From Hyphomicrobiaceae bacterium UBA4118 (lineage in GTDB: Bacteria > Pseudomonadota > Alphaproteobacteria > Rhizobiales > Methyloligellaceae), in the NCBI GenBank assembly GCA_002383105.1, contig DFXC01000150.1:1-8987 (forward strand): a stretch of DNA of 8,987 nucleotides. Reading direction: 5' to 3'. Position numbers and translations under genes: made by a program. The notes below the pieces were generated by a model that worked only from the letters and a program-made list of their open reading frames with translations, was not told where the DNA came from and made no database searches. Shown here in pieces: positions 1 through 8,298 of the stretch (the first letter of the stretch is position 1; each line of letters starts with the position of its first letter).

Positions 1-150
1 CGTGCGCCGCAACACCGCGATCAAGTGAGCCTTCGCGCCCAGCCTCGTTCCGGTGACCGAGAGCAGGATCGACAAGGGGGAAATCGTGTCCGATTGCCTT
101 GTTCATGATGACCCCGCTTCGCCGCGAACTCACCCGCGCGATGCTGGAAG

Positions 151-349
151 ATGACCAAGCTCCCTCGCGGCATGGCCGCGACGTAACGTAAAGACCTTCG
201 CCCGTAACGGCCAGCTTCTGAGTCAAGAGGTCACCAACCTGCCCGAGGCAGCGGCTGCCAACGCGGTCTACGCCACCGGCTCGGACAACGGCCACCCCCC
301 GCCCCTCCTCCTGGCACCGCCGAAGGACAATGAGCATGGGCCTGAATGA
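151..349 (+). pseudogene. Small coding-like reading frame broken by an apparent one-base frameshift
   Basis: I do not recognise this product. An ATG at 151 reads MTKLPRGMAAT and then meets a stop at 184-186. Dropping one of the two A bases at 185-186 lets the frame run on as Y-VKTFARNGQLLSQEV... to a TGA at 347-349, about 65 residues in all. After the break the third codon positions are mostly G or C, as in the real genes of this window, and no start codon suits the second half alone. This is what a recently broken gene or a sequencing error would look like. The SD is poor (GGAAG lies directly against the ATG). The start is uncertain and the whole call could be chance in GC-rich DNA. Confidence 0.33.
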
Positions 350-386
350 TCAGCTCGCTTCGCCGCCCACGAGCGATTGGACATGA
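330..386 (+). other. Possible short leader peptide frame ahead of dgkA
   Basis: An 18-codon frame starts at ATG 330, with a second in-frame ATG at 336, and stops at TGA 384-386, ten bases before the dgkA start chosen here. AAGGA at 323-327 is a good ribosome binding site for the ATG at 336 (8-base spacing). It is a better one than anything directly in front of dgkA, so translation could be coupled. The encoded peptide, MSMGLNDQLASPPTSDWT, has no feature I recognise. It may simply be chance. Confidence 0.25.
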
Positions 387-396
387 GACAGACGCC

Positions 397-834
397 ATGG
401 ATGCAGAACGAACAGGCAAGCCGCCGGACCGCGTAGGCGCGAGCCACCGCCGAGCCCAATCGGCCCTTCCCGGTCGCGGCGGCATCGCCCGCATCACGGC
501 TGCGTTCTGGAACACCGTCGGCGGCCTCCGCGAAGGTCTCAGCACCGAGGCCGCCATCAAGCAGGAGTTCGCGATCGCGTGCGTCGGGCTTCCCTTGTCC
601 TTCTTTATCGCGCGCGACTTGTGGACGTGGGTCGCGCTCATCGCAAGCCTGCTGCTCGTCCTCGCCATCGAGTTCGTCAACACGGCGATCGAGCGCCTGT
701 GCAATCACATTCAGCCCGACAGGCACGATGCAATCCGCATCACCAAGGACCTCGCCTCGGCCGGCGTTTTTTTCACCCTGGCACTGGCGGGGCTGGTTTG
801 GATCGCAGCGATTTGGGCCCGGCTTGGATTCTGA
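397..834 (+). CDS. dgkA: Diacylglycerol kinase (prokaryotic DgkA type)
   Basis: Small integral inner-membrane kinase that phosphorylates diacylglycerol to phosphatidic acid with ATP, returning diacylglycerol from envelope biosynthesis to the phospholipid pool. From ATG 397 it is 145 residues; the family is usually about 120, and the extra length is a basic, poorly conserved N-terminus before residue 29. The family core is clear: EAAIKQE (51-57) matches the EAAFRQE region of the E. coli enzyme. The IEFVNTAIE block (91-99) carries the residues equivalent to E. coli Glu69, Asn72 and Glu76, and TKDLASA (116-122) matches its Lys94-Asp95 region. Three hydrophobic segments lie at about 58-72, 76-94 and 121-141. 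An in-frame ATG at 346 would add 17 residues unlike the family; neither start has a strong SD. The next gene starts 32 bases downstream, so the two are probably co-transcribed. Confidence 0.93.
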   Translation: MDAERTGKPPDRVGASHRRAQSALPGRGGIARITAAFWNTVGGLREGLSTEAAIKQEFAIACVGLPLSFFIARDLWTWVALIASLLLVLAIEFVNTAIERLCNHIQPDRHDAIRITKDLASAGVFFTLALAGLVWIAAIWARLGF

Positions 835-866
835 GATCAAACGATCGCGGCCTCGTGAGAAAAACC

Positions 867-1682
867 ATGCAGAAACCCACAAGCTCCAAGTCATCCTCCA
901 AGTCATCGACCACCAGCAAGCCTGCCCGACCGCACCTTCCCGACCCCGCCACGGAAGGGCCCTATCGGCCGTTCACCACCGATCCGAAATGGAACGAAGC
1001 CTGGTGGTGGCTCGGGGTGCCGGTGCTGGTCCTGCTCGCGCTGATCGCGGTCTTCCGGATCGATCCGCGCTGGTACACCGACTGGATCATCCCTGAGGGC
1101 TACGGAGTCCTGGAATTTTCCCAATTTGCGATCGTGCTGCTCGCGCTCGCGCTTGCCGCGGGGCTGCTGCTCAAGCCGTTTGTGCGCCGGCGTCCCTTCG
1201 TGCTCACCGTTACGATCATCGCCGCGCTGAGCTGCTTCTATATCGCCGGCGAGGAGATGACCTGGGGCCAGCACTTCTTTCACTGGAACACGCCCGAGTA
1301 CTGGGCCGCGGTCAACCGGCAGGAAGAAACCAATCTGCACAACACCTACGCCATTTTCGACAAATGGCCGCGCGCAATCCTCGAGCTCGGCGTTCTGATC
1401 GGCGGCATTCTCATTCCGGTCGCTGCCACCTTCGATCCGCGCGTCCGCGCCAATCGCCTGTCGCTGTTCCTTCCCGCCGCCGCCCAGATCCCGACGGCCA
1501 TTATCGCGCTCGGCACCAAGGCCGCCGACATGCTTTCTCAAAAGGGCTATGTGGGCGAGCTGCTACAGAGGCCGAGCGAGACGATCGAGCTCTATCTCTA
1601 CTTCTTCATCCTCGCCTATCTGATTGTCTTCGCTCGTCGCATTCGCGAGATCGAAGCGGCGGAGCATACGGCGCCTAAATGA
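867..1682 (+). CDS. Multi-pass membrane protein of unknown function with GEE-WGQ-ETNLHN motif
   Basis: Function unknown. The 271-residue product has a Ser/Lys-rich cytoplasmic-looking N-terminus (5-18), then about six hydrophobic segments: roughly 46-63, 80-102, 110-127, 170-188, 198-216 and 240-256. The most conserved-looking part follows the third: GEEMTWGQ (128-135), NTPEYW (141-146) and ETNLHN (154-159). I recall this pattern (GEE-x-x-WGQ, TPE, ETNLHN) from hypothetical membrane proteins of many bacteria, without a known role. The fixed Glu, Gln, His and Asn residues next to a membrane helix suggest an active site or ligand site (inference). The open frame extends upstream to 579 inside dgkA, but that part is arginine-rich shadow sequence. 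GTG 855 is an alternative start; neither has a strong SD. It lies 32 bases after dgkA and is convergent with valS. Confidence 0.85.
   Translation: MQKPTSSKSSSKSSTTSKPARPHLPDPATEGPYRPFTTDPKWNEAWWWLGVPVLVLLALIAVFRIDPRWYTDWIIPEGYGVLEFSQFAIVLLALALAAGLLLKPFVRRRPFVLTVTIIAALSCFYIAGEEMTWGQHFFHWNTPEYWAAVNRQEETNLHNTYAIFDKWPRAILELGVLIGGILIPVAATFDPRVRANRLSLFLPAAAQIPTAIIALGTKAADMLSQKGYVGELLQRPSETIELYLYFFILAYLIVFARRIREIEAAEHTAPK
884..907 (+). repeat. Perfect 12-base tandem duplication
   Basis: CTCCAAGTCATC occurs twice back to back (884-895 and 896-907). It lies within the coding sequence of the membrane protein and produces the repeated Ser-Ser-Lys-Ser pattern in its N-terminal tail. The unit length is a multiple of three, so copy-number change would keep the frame. 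Confidence 0.9.
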
Positions 1683-1683
1683 C

Positions 1684-1778
1684 TCCTCATCCTGAGGGGG
1701 CCCGAAAGGGCCCGTCTCGAAGGATGAGGCCCTCATGCTTCGAGACGCGGCCTTCGGCCGCTCCTTAGCATGAGGGGC
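1684..1778. repeat. Tandem pair of palindromic hairpin repeats between convergent genes
   Basis: Two hairpins stand side by side. The first has a perfect 9-bp outer stem, CCTCATCCT (1685-1693) with AGGATGAGG (1721-1729), and a perfect inner stem GGGCCC-GAAA-GGGCCC (1698-1713). The second has a perfect 9-bp outer stem, CCTCATGCT (1731-1739) with AGCATGAGG (1767-1775), and an inner stem GCGGCC-TTC-GGCCGC (1747-1761). Both also contain a CGAGAC or GTCTCGA element. The two units resemble each other and resemble palindromes I recall as dispersed in Bradyrhizobium-type genomes. The pair fills the space between the stop codons of the membrane protein and valS, so it may also end transcription from both sides, although there is no clear T-run. 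Confidence 0.85.
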
Positions 1779-1790
1779 GCTGACTGGATT

Positions 1791-4505
<2,715 letters not shown>

Positions 4506-4538
4506 GGACGCGTGGCGTTGGGCGGGAAAGTCGCGCGC

Positions 4539-4568
4539 GTCCTACGCTCTTGCCTTCGGCGCTGTCAA
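4539..4568 (-). promoter_or_regulatory. Candidate valS promoter
   Basis: On the minus strand a perfect TTGACA (4568-4563) is followed after 18 bases by TAGGAC (4544-4539), a weak -10 match. Transcription would begin about 27 bases before the valS start codon. The site lies wholly in the 89-base popZ-valS gap. Confidence 0.45.
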
Positions 4569-4578
4569 CTTAAGAGCG
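4545..4578. repeat. 7-bp inverted repeat framing the valS -35 box
   Basis: CGCTCTT (4545-4551) and AAGAGCG (4572-4578) are perfect reverse complements 20 bases apart. The right arm ends just before the candidate -35 box and the left arm abuts the candidate -10. A small inner GCC-TTC-GGC stem lies at 4552-4560. As DNA this could be an operator; as RNA after the popZ stop it could be a terminator or processing hairpin, but no T-run follows. Confidence 0.5.
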
Positions 4579-4602
4579 AGTTCAGTCGTCGAGTTCAGTC
4601 GC
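4577..4602. repeat. 12-base direct repeat at the 3' end of popZ
   Basis: CGAGTTCAGTCG occurs at 4577-4588 and again at 4590-4601, a 13-base period. The copy at 4590-4601 contains the popZ stop codon (TCA at 4595-4597, read on the minus strand); the other lies just beyond it and puts a second TGA in a different frame. It looks like a small local duplication. Confidence 0.8.
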
Positions 4603-5590
4603 CTTGGCCTTGTCCCGCGCTGTCCCTGAGTTCGTCCTTGAGCTCGTCCTTCAGAGCGGCGGTGAGCACCCGCGACATGTTCTCCTCGAGCCACTGGCGC
4701 AGCATGGGGCGGAGCATGTCTTTGATGCTGTCCTCCAGGGTCTTCGGCGACGCCCCGAGCGGCATTGCGCCGGCCGACGGGGCGTCGGCATCGTAAGCCG
4801 GGTGCGCACCAGACCCGTTGGTCCGCGGGGCCTGGGGCTCCGGCTCGTTCTCGGGCTCTTCGGGCGCCTCAAAGGAGGGCGCCTCGCTCTCCCAGGCTTG
4901 AACCTCTTCAGGCTCGCTTACGAGGGCCTCCAAAATCACGGGCTCCTCGGTCACCGCCTCGAACTCGAACTCGGTCAGAACCAGCTCGGGCTCGGGCTCC
5001 GGCTCCGGCACCGACTCAGAGGCGAACCCGAATGTCGGCATAAATTGGGATTCGGATTGGGGCGACGACGTCGGAACGTGACCGGCCCGCAAGGCGGCAA
5101 TCGCCCGTTCCAGCGCCGAGGCTGCTTCCTCGCTCGCAGACATCGGCTGAGGCGGAGCCTCGACCTTGGCCTCGGGGGCCTTTTCGGCAGGTTTGGTTTG
5201 AGGAGCGCTTGGGCTCGTCTCGACCGGCTTCGGCCCCGCCGGGGCCGGCTGCTCGACTGGCGCCGGCGCAGGAACTTCCGCTTCGGCCACCAGCTCTACG
5301 GGTTCCAGCTCCTCGACGGGCTCCAACCCGCCAAGCTCGGCGGTCAAATCGAGGATGTCCTCCTCCTCCTCCTCGACCGCCGGAGCGCCGCCGCTCAACA
5401 CGCGCGCAATGTCGTTGATGATCTTGTCGTCAGCCTCGCCTTCCGCGAGCTCAAGACCTTCCTCGTCCTGCTGGCTCGCAGAGGCGTTAGGCTGCCGTGC
5501 CGAACTCGGCTCGTCCTCAGAGATGATCCGACGAATGGACGCGAGTATCTCCTCCATTGTCGGTTCAGGAGCCCGCTCCGTGCTGCTCAT
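4595..5590 (-). CDS. popZ: PopZ-like polar organising protein (DUF2497 family)
   Basis: Cell-pole scaffold protein of Alphaproteobacteria. In Caulobacter, PopZ forms a polar matrix that anchors the centromere through ParB and recruits polarity factors; in Agrobacterium it works at the growing pole. Two conserved blocks define it. The N-terminal helix EPTMEEILASIRRIISEDE (residues 9-27) is almost identical to Caulobacter PopZ. The C-terminal part (285-325), starting LEDSIKDMLRPMLRQWLEEN, matches the oligomerisation region. Between them is a long Pro/Glu/Ala-rich, strongly acidic and probably disordered linker (about 28-284), with PEPEPEPE near its middle. At 331 residues it is much longer than Caulobacter PopZ (177) and near the size I recall for Rhizobiales homologues. 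ATG 5590 is chosen because AAGGGA lies seven bases upstream; ATG 5611 has no such site. Confidence 0.88.
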   Translation of the reverse strand: MSSTERAPEPTMEEILASIRRIISEDEPSSARQPNASASQQDEEGLELAEGEADDKIINDIARVLSGGAPAVEEEEEDILDLTAELGGLEPVEELEPVELVAEAEVPAPAPVEQPAPAGPKPVETSPSAPQTKPAEKAPEAKVEAPPQPMSASEEAASALERAIAALRAGHVPTSSPQSESQFMPTFGFASESVPEPEPEPELVLTEFEFEAVTEEPVILEALVSEPEEVQAWESEAPSFEAPEEPENEPEPQAPRTNGSGAHPAYDADAPSAGAMPLGASPKTLEDSIKDMLRPMLRQWLEENMSRVLTAALKDELKDELRDSAGQGQGD

Positions 5591-5745
5591 GACTTGATCC
5601 CTTGCCGCCATTAAAATCCCCGCACCACCCGGCGGTCAAACACCAGGGTCGCTGAAGTGTCTAGCTTAACACACCGTAAATACCCAAGTCTCGATTTGGT
5701 TGGGTGAACGCTCCCGGTGGTTAACGCGCAAAGCCCCTATCGGGT

Positions 5746-7332
5746 TCACTCGTCAGGGGCCGGGGGCGCCGGTGGACGCAGGCCGAACCACTTGTTCTTG
5801 ACGATGTCATAATGCTCGATCGGATCGTAATAAGGCACTGACAGGCCGAGGGTTTGTGCGTCCATCCGACCGATCGCCGAGTACAGAGAATATTCGGCGA
5901 CGATGCGATCACGGAGCGCCGTGACGAGACCGATCTGGGAATTTAATAGCTCCCGCTGGGCATTGAGGACATCGAGCGTGGTGCGCTGCCCGACCTTCTC
6001 CTCCTCGTGCACGCCGGTGAGCGCGATTTTGTTGGCATTGACGGCCGCTTGGGCCGCAGCGATGGCCGGACCCGAGGACTGCAAGATGCCCCAATTGGAG
6101 ATCACGTCGGCATGCACGCGAAGCCTTGAATCCTCGACCTCCTTCTTCAGCTGGTTGTTGGTCTCCTTGGCCTGGCGCACCCGGGCCGAGACGCCACCGC
6201 CTTGATAGAAGGGGACATTGACCCGACCCATTACCGTGGTCGTCTCAAGCTGCGTGATGAATTTGCTCTGGTCGAAGCGATTTTGATATTGCGCCTCGAG
6301 CGTGACCTGGGGAAGCAGCTCGCCCATGATCTGCTCGACGGCGTAAAGCGAGGCCTCTTCCTGATAGACGGCCGCGAGGATGAGGGGGTTCTCGCCGTCG
6401 CCGAGCGTCATGGATTCATCGAGGGTCCCGGGAAGGAGGTGGCGGATCGAAGGGGGCGTCTCGAGGTTGCCCGGCGGGTGGCCGATGATCTGCTCGTAGG
6501 CGGCGCGGCTCGTCTTGAGGTTGGCCTGAGCCGCGGCCAAGGTCGAGAGCGCCTCAGAGCGGCGGGCCTCGGCCTGGGCCACGTCGGTGCGCGTCACCTC
6601 GCCGACATCGAACCGGTCTTTGGTGGCCTTGAGCTGCTCGCTCAGCAGCGTGACGTCGTTCTCGCGCAAGCGGACGATGGCGGTGTCGCGCACGACATTG
6701 ACATAGGCGGTCACGGCATCGAGCAGCACCGTCTGCTCGACGCTGCGTAAGCTCTCGCGCGCCGCCTGCACCGTCGACTTTGCCCCCCTGATGGCATTCA
6801 AGTTCCGAAAGCCCTCGAAGAGCGGCTGCGTGAGCTGGATTGAATAACCGTGAGGATGCGTGACGCCATCCGTGGTGGAGAACTGGCCTGCATTCTGCGC
6901 ATTCTGCGCATTCTGCGCGGCCAGATCCTGCCTGACCGTCTGCAGGACACTCTGCCTTATAGCCTCAAGGATTGGATTCGGCAGCGGTGGAGGGGTGGAC
7001 TGTGAGCTAGTGGTTGGTCTTGCCGTGGGTGTGACTCTATCACTGTTCTGGTTGACGTAGCTCCAGTCGGCCTCGCCGGTAATCAAAGGACGCAAACCGG
7101 ATTTGGCGAGAGCGACCTGCTCGTCGGTGGCTCTAAGCCTTGCGCGTTCGGCATTGAGAACGGGGTTGACCAGATAGGCGTCGGATAAAGCCTGCTCGAG
7201 CGTCTCGGCGCCAGCCGGACGGCCAAACGCAGCGATGGCGAGGAGGGCAAAGACGAGAGCTGCCCCGCCGCGTAGCTGCGACGACACTATCGGGCAGGAC
7301 GACCTGTCGTGCCTGCCCACGACGTCTCGCAC
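5746..7332 (-). CDS. tolC: TolC-family outer membrane channel protein
   Basis: Outer membrane and periplasmic tunnel protein used by tripartite efflux pumps and type I secretion. A signal sequence with hydrophobic core AALVFALLAIAAFG ends near GRPAGA, and the mature protein starts ETLEQALSDAYLVNP, typical of the family. Two related halves follow, each with a beta-barrel part (YSIQLTQPLFEGFRNLNAIRG in the first; TTVMGRVNVPFYQGGGVSARVRQA in the second) and long alpha-helical stretches rich in Ala, Gln and Glu. RTDVAQAEARRSEA and RTTLDVLNAQRELLNSQ are the conserved helix ends. GTG 7332 gives 528 residues and has GGGAGAG just upstream (7345-7339). The signal would then be long (42 residues); GTG 7287 would give a classic 27-residue signal but lacks an SD. 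ATG 7383 is less likely. The C-terminus is Pro-rich (PPAPPAPDE). Confidence 0.95.
   Translation of the reverse strand: MRDVVGRHDRSSCPIVSSQLRGGAALVFALLAIAAFGRPAGAETLEQALSDAYLVNPVLNAERARLRATDEQVALAKSGLRPLITGEADWSYVNQNSDRVTPTARPTTSSQSTPPPLPNPILEAIRQSVLQTVRQDLAAQNAQNAQNAGQFSTTDGVTHPHGYSIQLTQPLFEGFRNLNAIRGAKSTVQAARESLRSVEQTVLLDAVTAYVNVVRDTAIVRLRENDVTLLSEQLKATKDRFDVGEVTRTDVAQAEARRSEALSTLAAAQANLKTSRAAYEQIIGHPPGNLETPPSIRHLLPGTLDESMTLGDGENPLILAAVYQEEASLYAVEQIMGELLPQVTLEAQYQNRFDQSKFITQLETTTVMGRVNVPFYQGGGVSARVRQAKETNNQLKKEVEDSRLRVHADVISNWGILQSSGPAIAAAQAAVNANKIALTGVHEEEKVGQRTTLDVLNAQRELLNSQIGLVTALRDRIVAEYSLYSAIGRMDAQTLGLSVPYYDPIEHYDIVKNKWFGLRPPAPPAPDE
6892..6918. repeat. Three exact copies of a 9-base unit inside tolC
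   Basis: ATTCTGCGC is repeated three times without mismatch. On the coding strand it gives the Ala-Gln-Asn triplets of AAQNAQNAQNAG, in the loop just before the first barrel strand region. Copy-number change by slippage would keep the frame. Confidence 0.92.
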
Positions 7333-7500
7333 TTGAGACTCTCCCGTTAGTTGGTGACGCCCCCCGCCCCCCACTACGGACAAACCTTAGAGCACCATAA
7401 GCAGGGAGGGATACCCACGAAAAGTTGGTTTGGAGCGGATTTGCAAAATGCTCAACGCAGTGTGGGATCAGGGCAACAGTGCCGAGAGGCGGAAGGCAGA
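7333..7500 (-). other. Gap between the methyltransferase gene and tolC
   Basis: This 168-base gap should contain the tolC leader. It holds the GGGAGAG ribosome binding site and, about 28 bases before the GTG start, two runs of six G separated by one C (minus strand; C-runs at 7360-7365 and 7367-7372). I found no convincing -35/-10 pair and no clear terminator for the upstream gene. Confidence 0.4.
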
Positions 7501-8184
7501 CTAGAAGGCGAAGCTGGGCTCCGGCGCAAAGCCTGGCAGGGGCCTCGCGCCCGCGTCGAAATGCGGCAGGCCGCTCGCCTCTCCATCTGCCTTGACGAAG
7601 AGATAGGCCTTGCCCTGGCTAGCGTTATTGGCGCTGCCGCGGACGACCGCGACGAGCCTGCCCTCCTCCTTCAGCTGCGCGAGCAAGGTCTCCGGCACCG
7701 TGGGCACGCTGCCGTTCAGCAGGATCACGTCATAAGGGCCGGCTTCGGGATAGCCCTTGGCAAGAGCCCCCTTCACGATTTCCGCGTTGGCGATGTCGAG
7801 CTCGCGCAAGGCTAGGCCTGCTGCCTTGGCAAGCTCGGGCTCGGGCTCAAGCCCGAGCACGGACCGGCCGAGCCGCGCAAGGACGGCAGTCGAGTAGCCG
7901 GTAGCGCAGCCAACATCGAGGACGGTGTCATGCGGCTCGACTACGGCGAGCTGGACGAGCCGCGCCAGAACCATTGGCGCCAAGAGGAAACGGGCCGGCG
8001 CGCCGTCGATGGCGGGAAAGACCTCTATCCCCTCGTCCATATAAGCGAGCTTCTTCAGCGAGAGCGGCACGAAGCGCTCGCGGGGAAGTGTGCGCATGGC
8101 GGCGAGCAGGCGCGTGTCGGTCACCTCATTCGGGCGGAGTTGGGACTCCACCATGGTGAGGCGCTGACGCTCGAAATCGATCAT
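7501..8184 (-). CDS. Protein-L-isoaspartate O-methyltransferase-like protein (PCMT family)
   Basis: S-adenosylmethionine-dependent methyltransferase fold of the PCMT family, 227 residues. True members repair isoaspartyl residues in damaged proteins. The N-terminus MVESQLRPNEVTDTRLLAAM and PRERFVP (34-40) are family-typical. VLDVGCATGYSTAVL (88-102) is the SAM-binding glycine loop, and YDVILLNGSVPTVPETLL with GRLVAVV (151-182) is the later Rossmann part. What differs is the catalytic-region signature: classical enzymes have an ISQP-x-x-VA sequence before the SAM loop, but here the same place reads FLLAPMVLA (66-74), with the Ser-Gln pair gone. Activity on isoaspartate is therefore doubtful. 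It lies directly upstream of tolC, an arrangement I recall from other Rhizobiales. ATG 8184 is preceded by AGGGGAC. Confidence 0.88.
   Translation of the reverse strand: MIDFERQRLTMVESQLRPNEVTDTRLLAAMRTLPRERFVPLSLKKLAYMDEGIEVFPAIDGAPARFLLAPMVLARLVQLAVVEPHDTVLDVGCATGYSTAVLARLGRSVLGLEPEPELAKAAGLALRELDIANAEIVKGALAKGYPEAGPYDVILLNGSVPTVPETLLAQLKEEGRLVAVVRGSANNASQGKAYLFVKADGEASGLPHFDAGARPLPGFAPEPSFAF
7839..7858. repeat. Perfect 8-bp hairpin inside the PCMT-like gene
   Basis: GCTCGGGC (7839-7846) and GCCCGAGC (7851-7858) form a perfect stem with a TCAA loop. It falls where the gene encodes LGLEPEPELA and may only reflect GC-rich Glu/Pro codons. Confidence 0.6.
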
Positions 8185-8201
8185 GTCCCCTGCCCTTGCT
8201 C

Positions 8202-8232
8202 TTGCATGGCTTGACGCGTTTCATGCAACGCG
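8202..8232. repeat. Two overlapping inverted repeats in the leader of the PCMT-like gene
   Basis: TTGCATG (8202-8208) is the reverse complement of CATGCAA (8222-8228). CGCGTT (8215-8220) is the reverse complement of AACGCG (8227-8232). Both are perfect, but they share bases 8227-8228, so only one can form at a time. They lie about 18-48 bases before the start codon at 8184. Confidence 0.6.
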
Positions 8233-8289
8233 CTTGCCAAGCGACCGTACCGACCTTAGCGAGCCGCGTCGCCATGCTTATGACGCGTT
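8212..8289. repeat. Pair of TGACGCGTT direct repeats upstream of the PCMT-like gene
   Basis: TGACGCGTT occurs at 8212-8220 and at 8281-8289, 69 bases apart. Each copy is preceded by a similar CATG(G)CTT and followed by TCA or CAA, so the likeness extends over about 18-20 bases. The core ACGCGT is itself palindromic. These look like two copies of a binding site, but no regulator is identified. Confidence 0.5.
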
Positions 8290-8298
8290 CAAGGAAAT

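Larger units (their letters stand above)
1..396. other. Region left of dgkA without an intact gene
   Basis: No intact gene can be supported here. The first 28 bases could be the last codons of a + strand gene (RRNTAIK then TGA at 26-28), but this is too short to judge. A 28-codon frame (105-191), a GTG frame (53-154), the broken frame at 151-349 and a very short frame at 330-386 all lie in this stretch. On the minus strand one frame is open from 337 to the left edge, with a possible start at 106 (MNKAIGHDFPLVDP...), whose status cannot be decided without the neighbouring sequence. I see no clear promoter for dgkA. Confidence 0.4.

Noticed and set aside
1..28. C-terminal end of an upstream + strand gene (RRNTAIK, stop at 26-28)
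   Set aside because: Eight codons are too few to tell a real gene end from chance; the sequence left of the window would settle it.
579..866. Upstream extension of the membrane protein frame into dgkA
   Set aside because: The extra 96 codons are Arg/His-rich and overlap the end of dgkA in another frame. The recognisable protein begins near 855-867.
268..906. A 212-codon minus-strand frame opposite dgkA
   Set aside because: DgkA on the + strand carries its catalytic motifs; the opposite frame has none and lies across the coding region.
903..1541. A 212-codon minus-strand frame opposite the unknown membrane protein
   Set aside because: It is rich in Arg, Glu and Gly with no recognisable features. 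The + strand frame has membrane segments and a known conserved motif.
1684..1778. CRISPR array from the repeated CTCAT elements
   Set aside because: There are only two units, each a self-complementary hairpin, with no spacers and no cas genes.
4604..5614. A 336-codon + strand open frame opposite popZ
   Set aside because: It is the mirror of the low-complexity Glu/Pro linker and reads as Arg/Leu/Gly-rich sequence. The minus-strand gene has the PopZ signatures and an SD.
5591..5745. Promoter or CtrA/CcrM sites in the popZ-tolC gap
   Set aside because: TTAA half-sites occur, but there is no TTAA-N7-TTAA pair, no GANTC, and no convincing -35/-10 spacing. A short CCC-GATA-GGG stem after the tolC stop is too weak to call a terminator.
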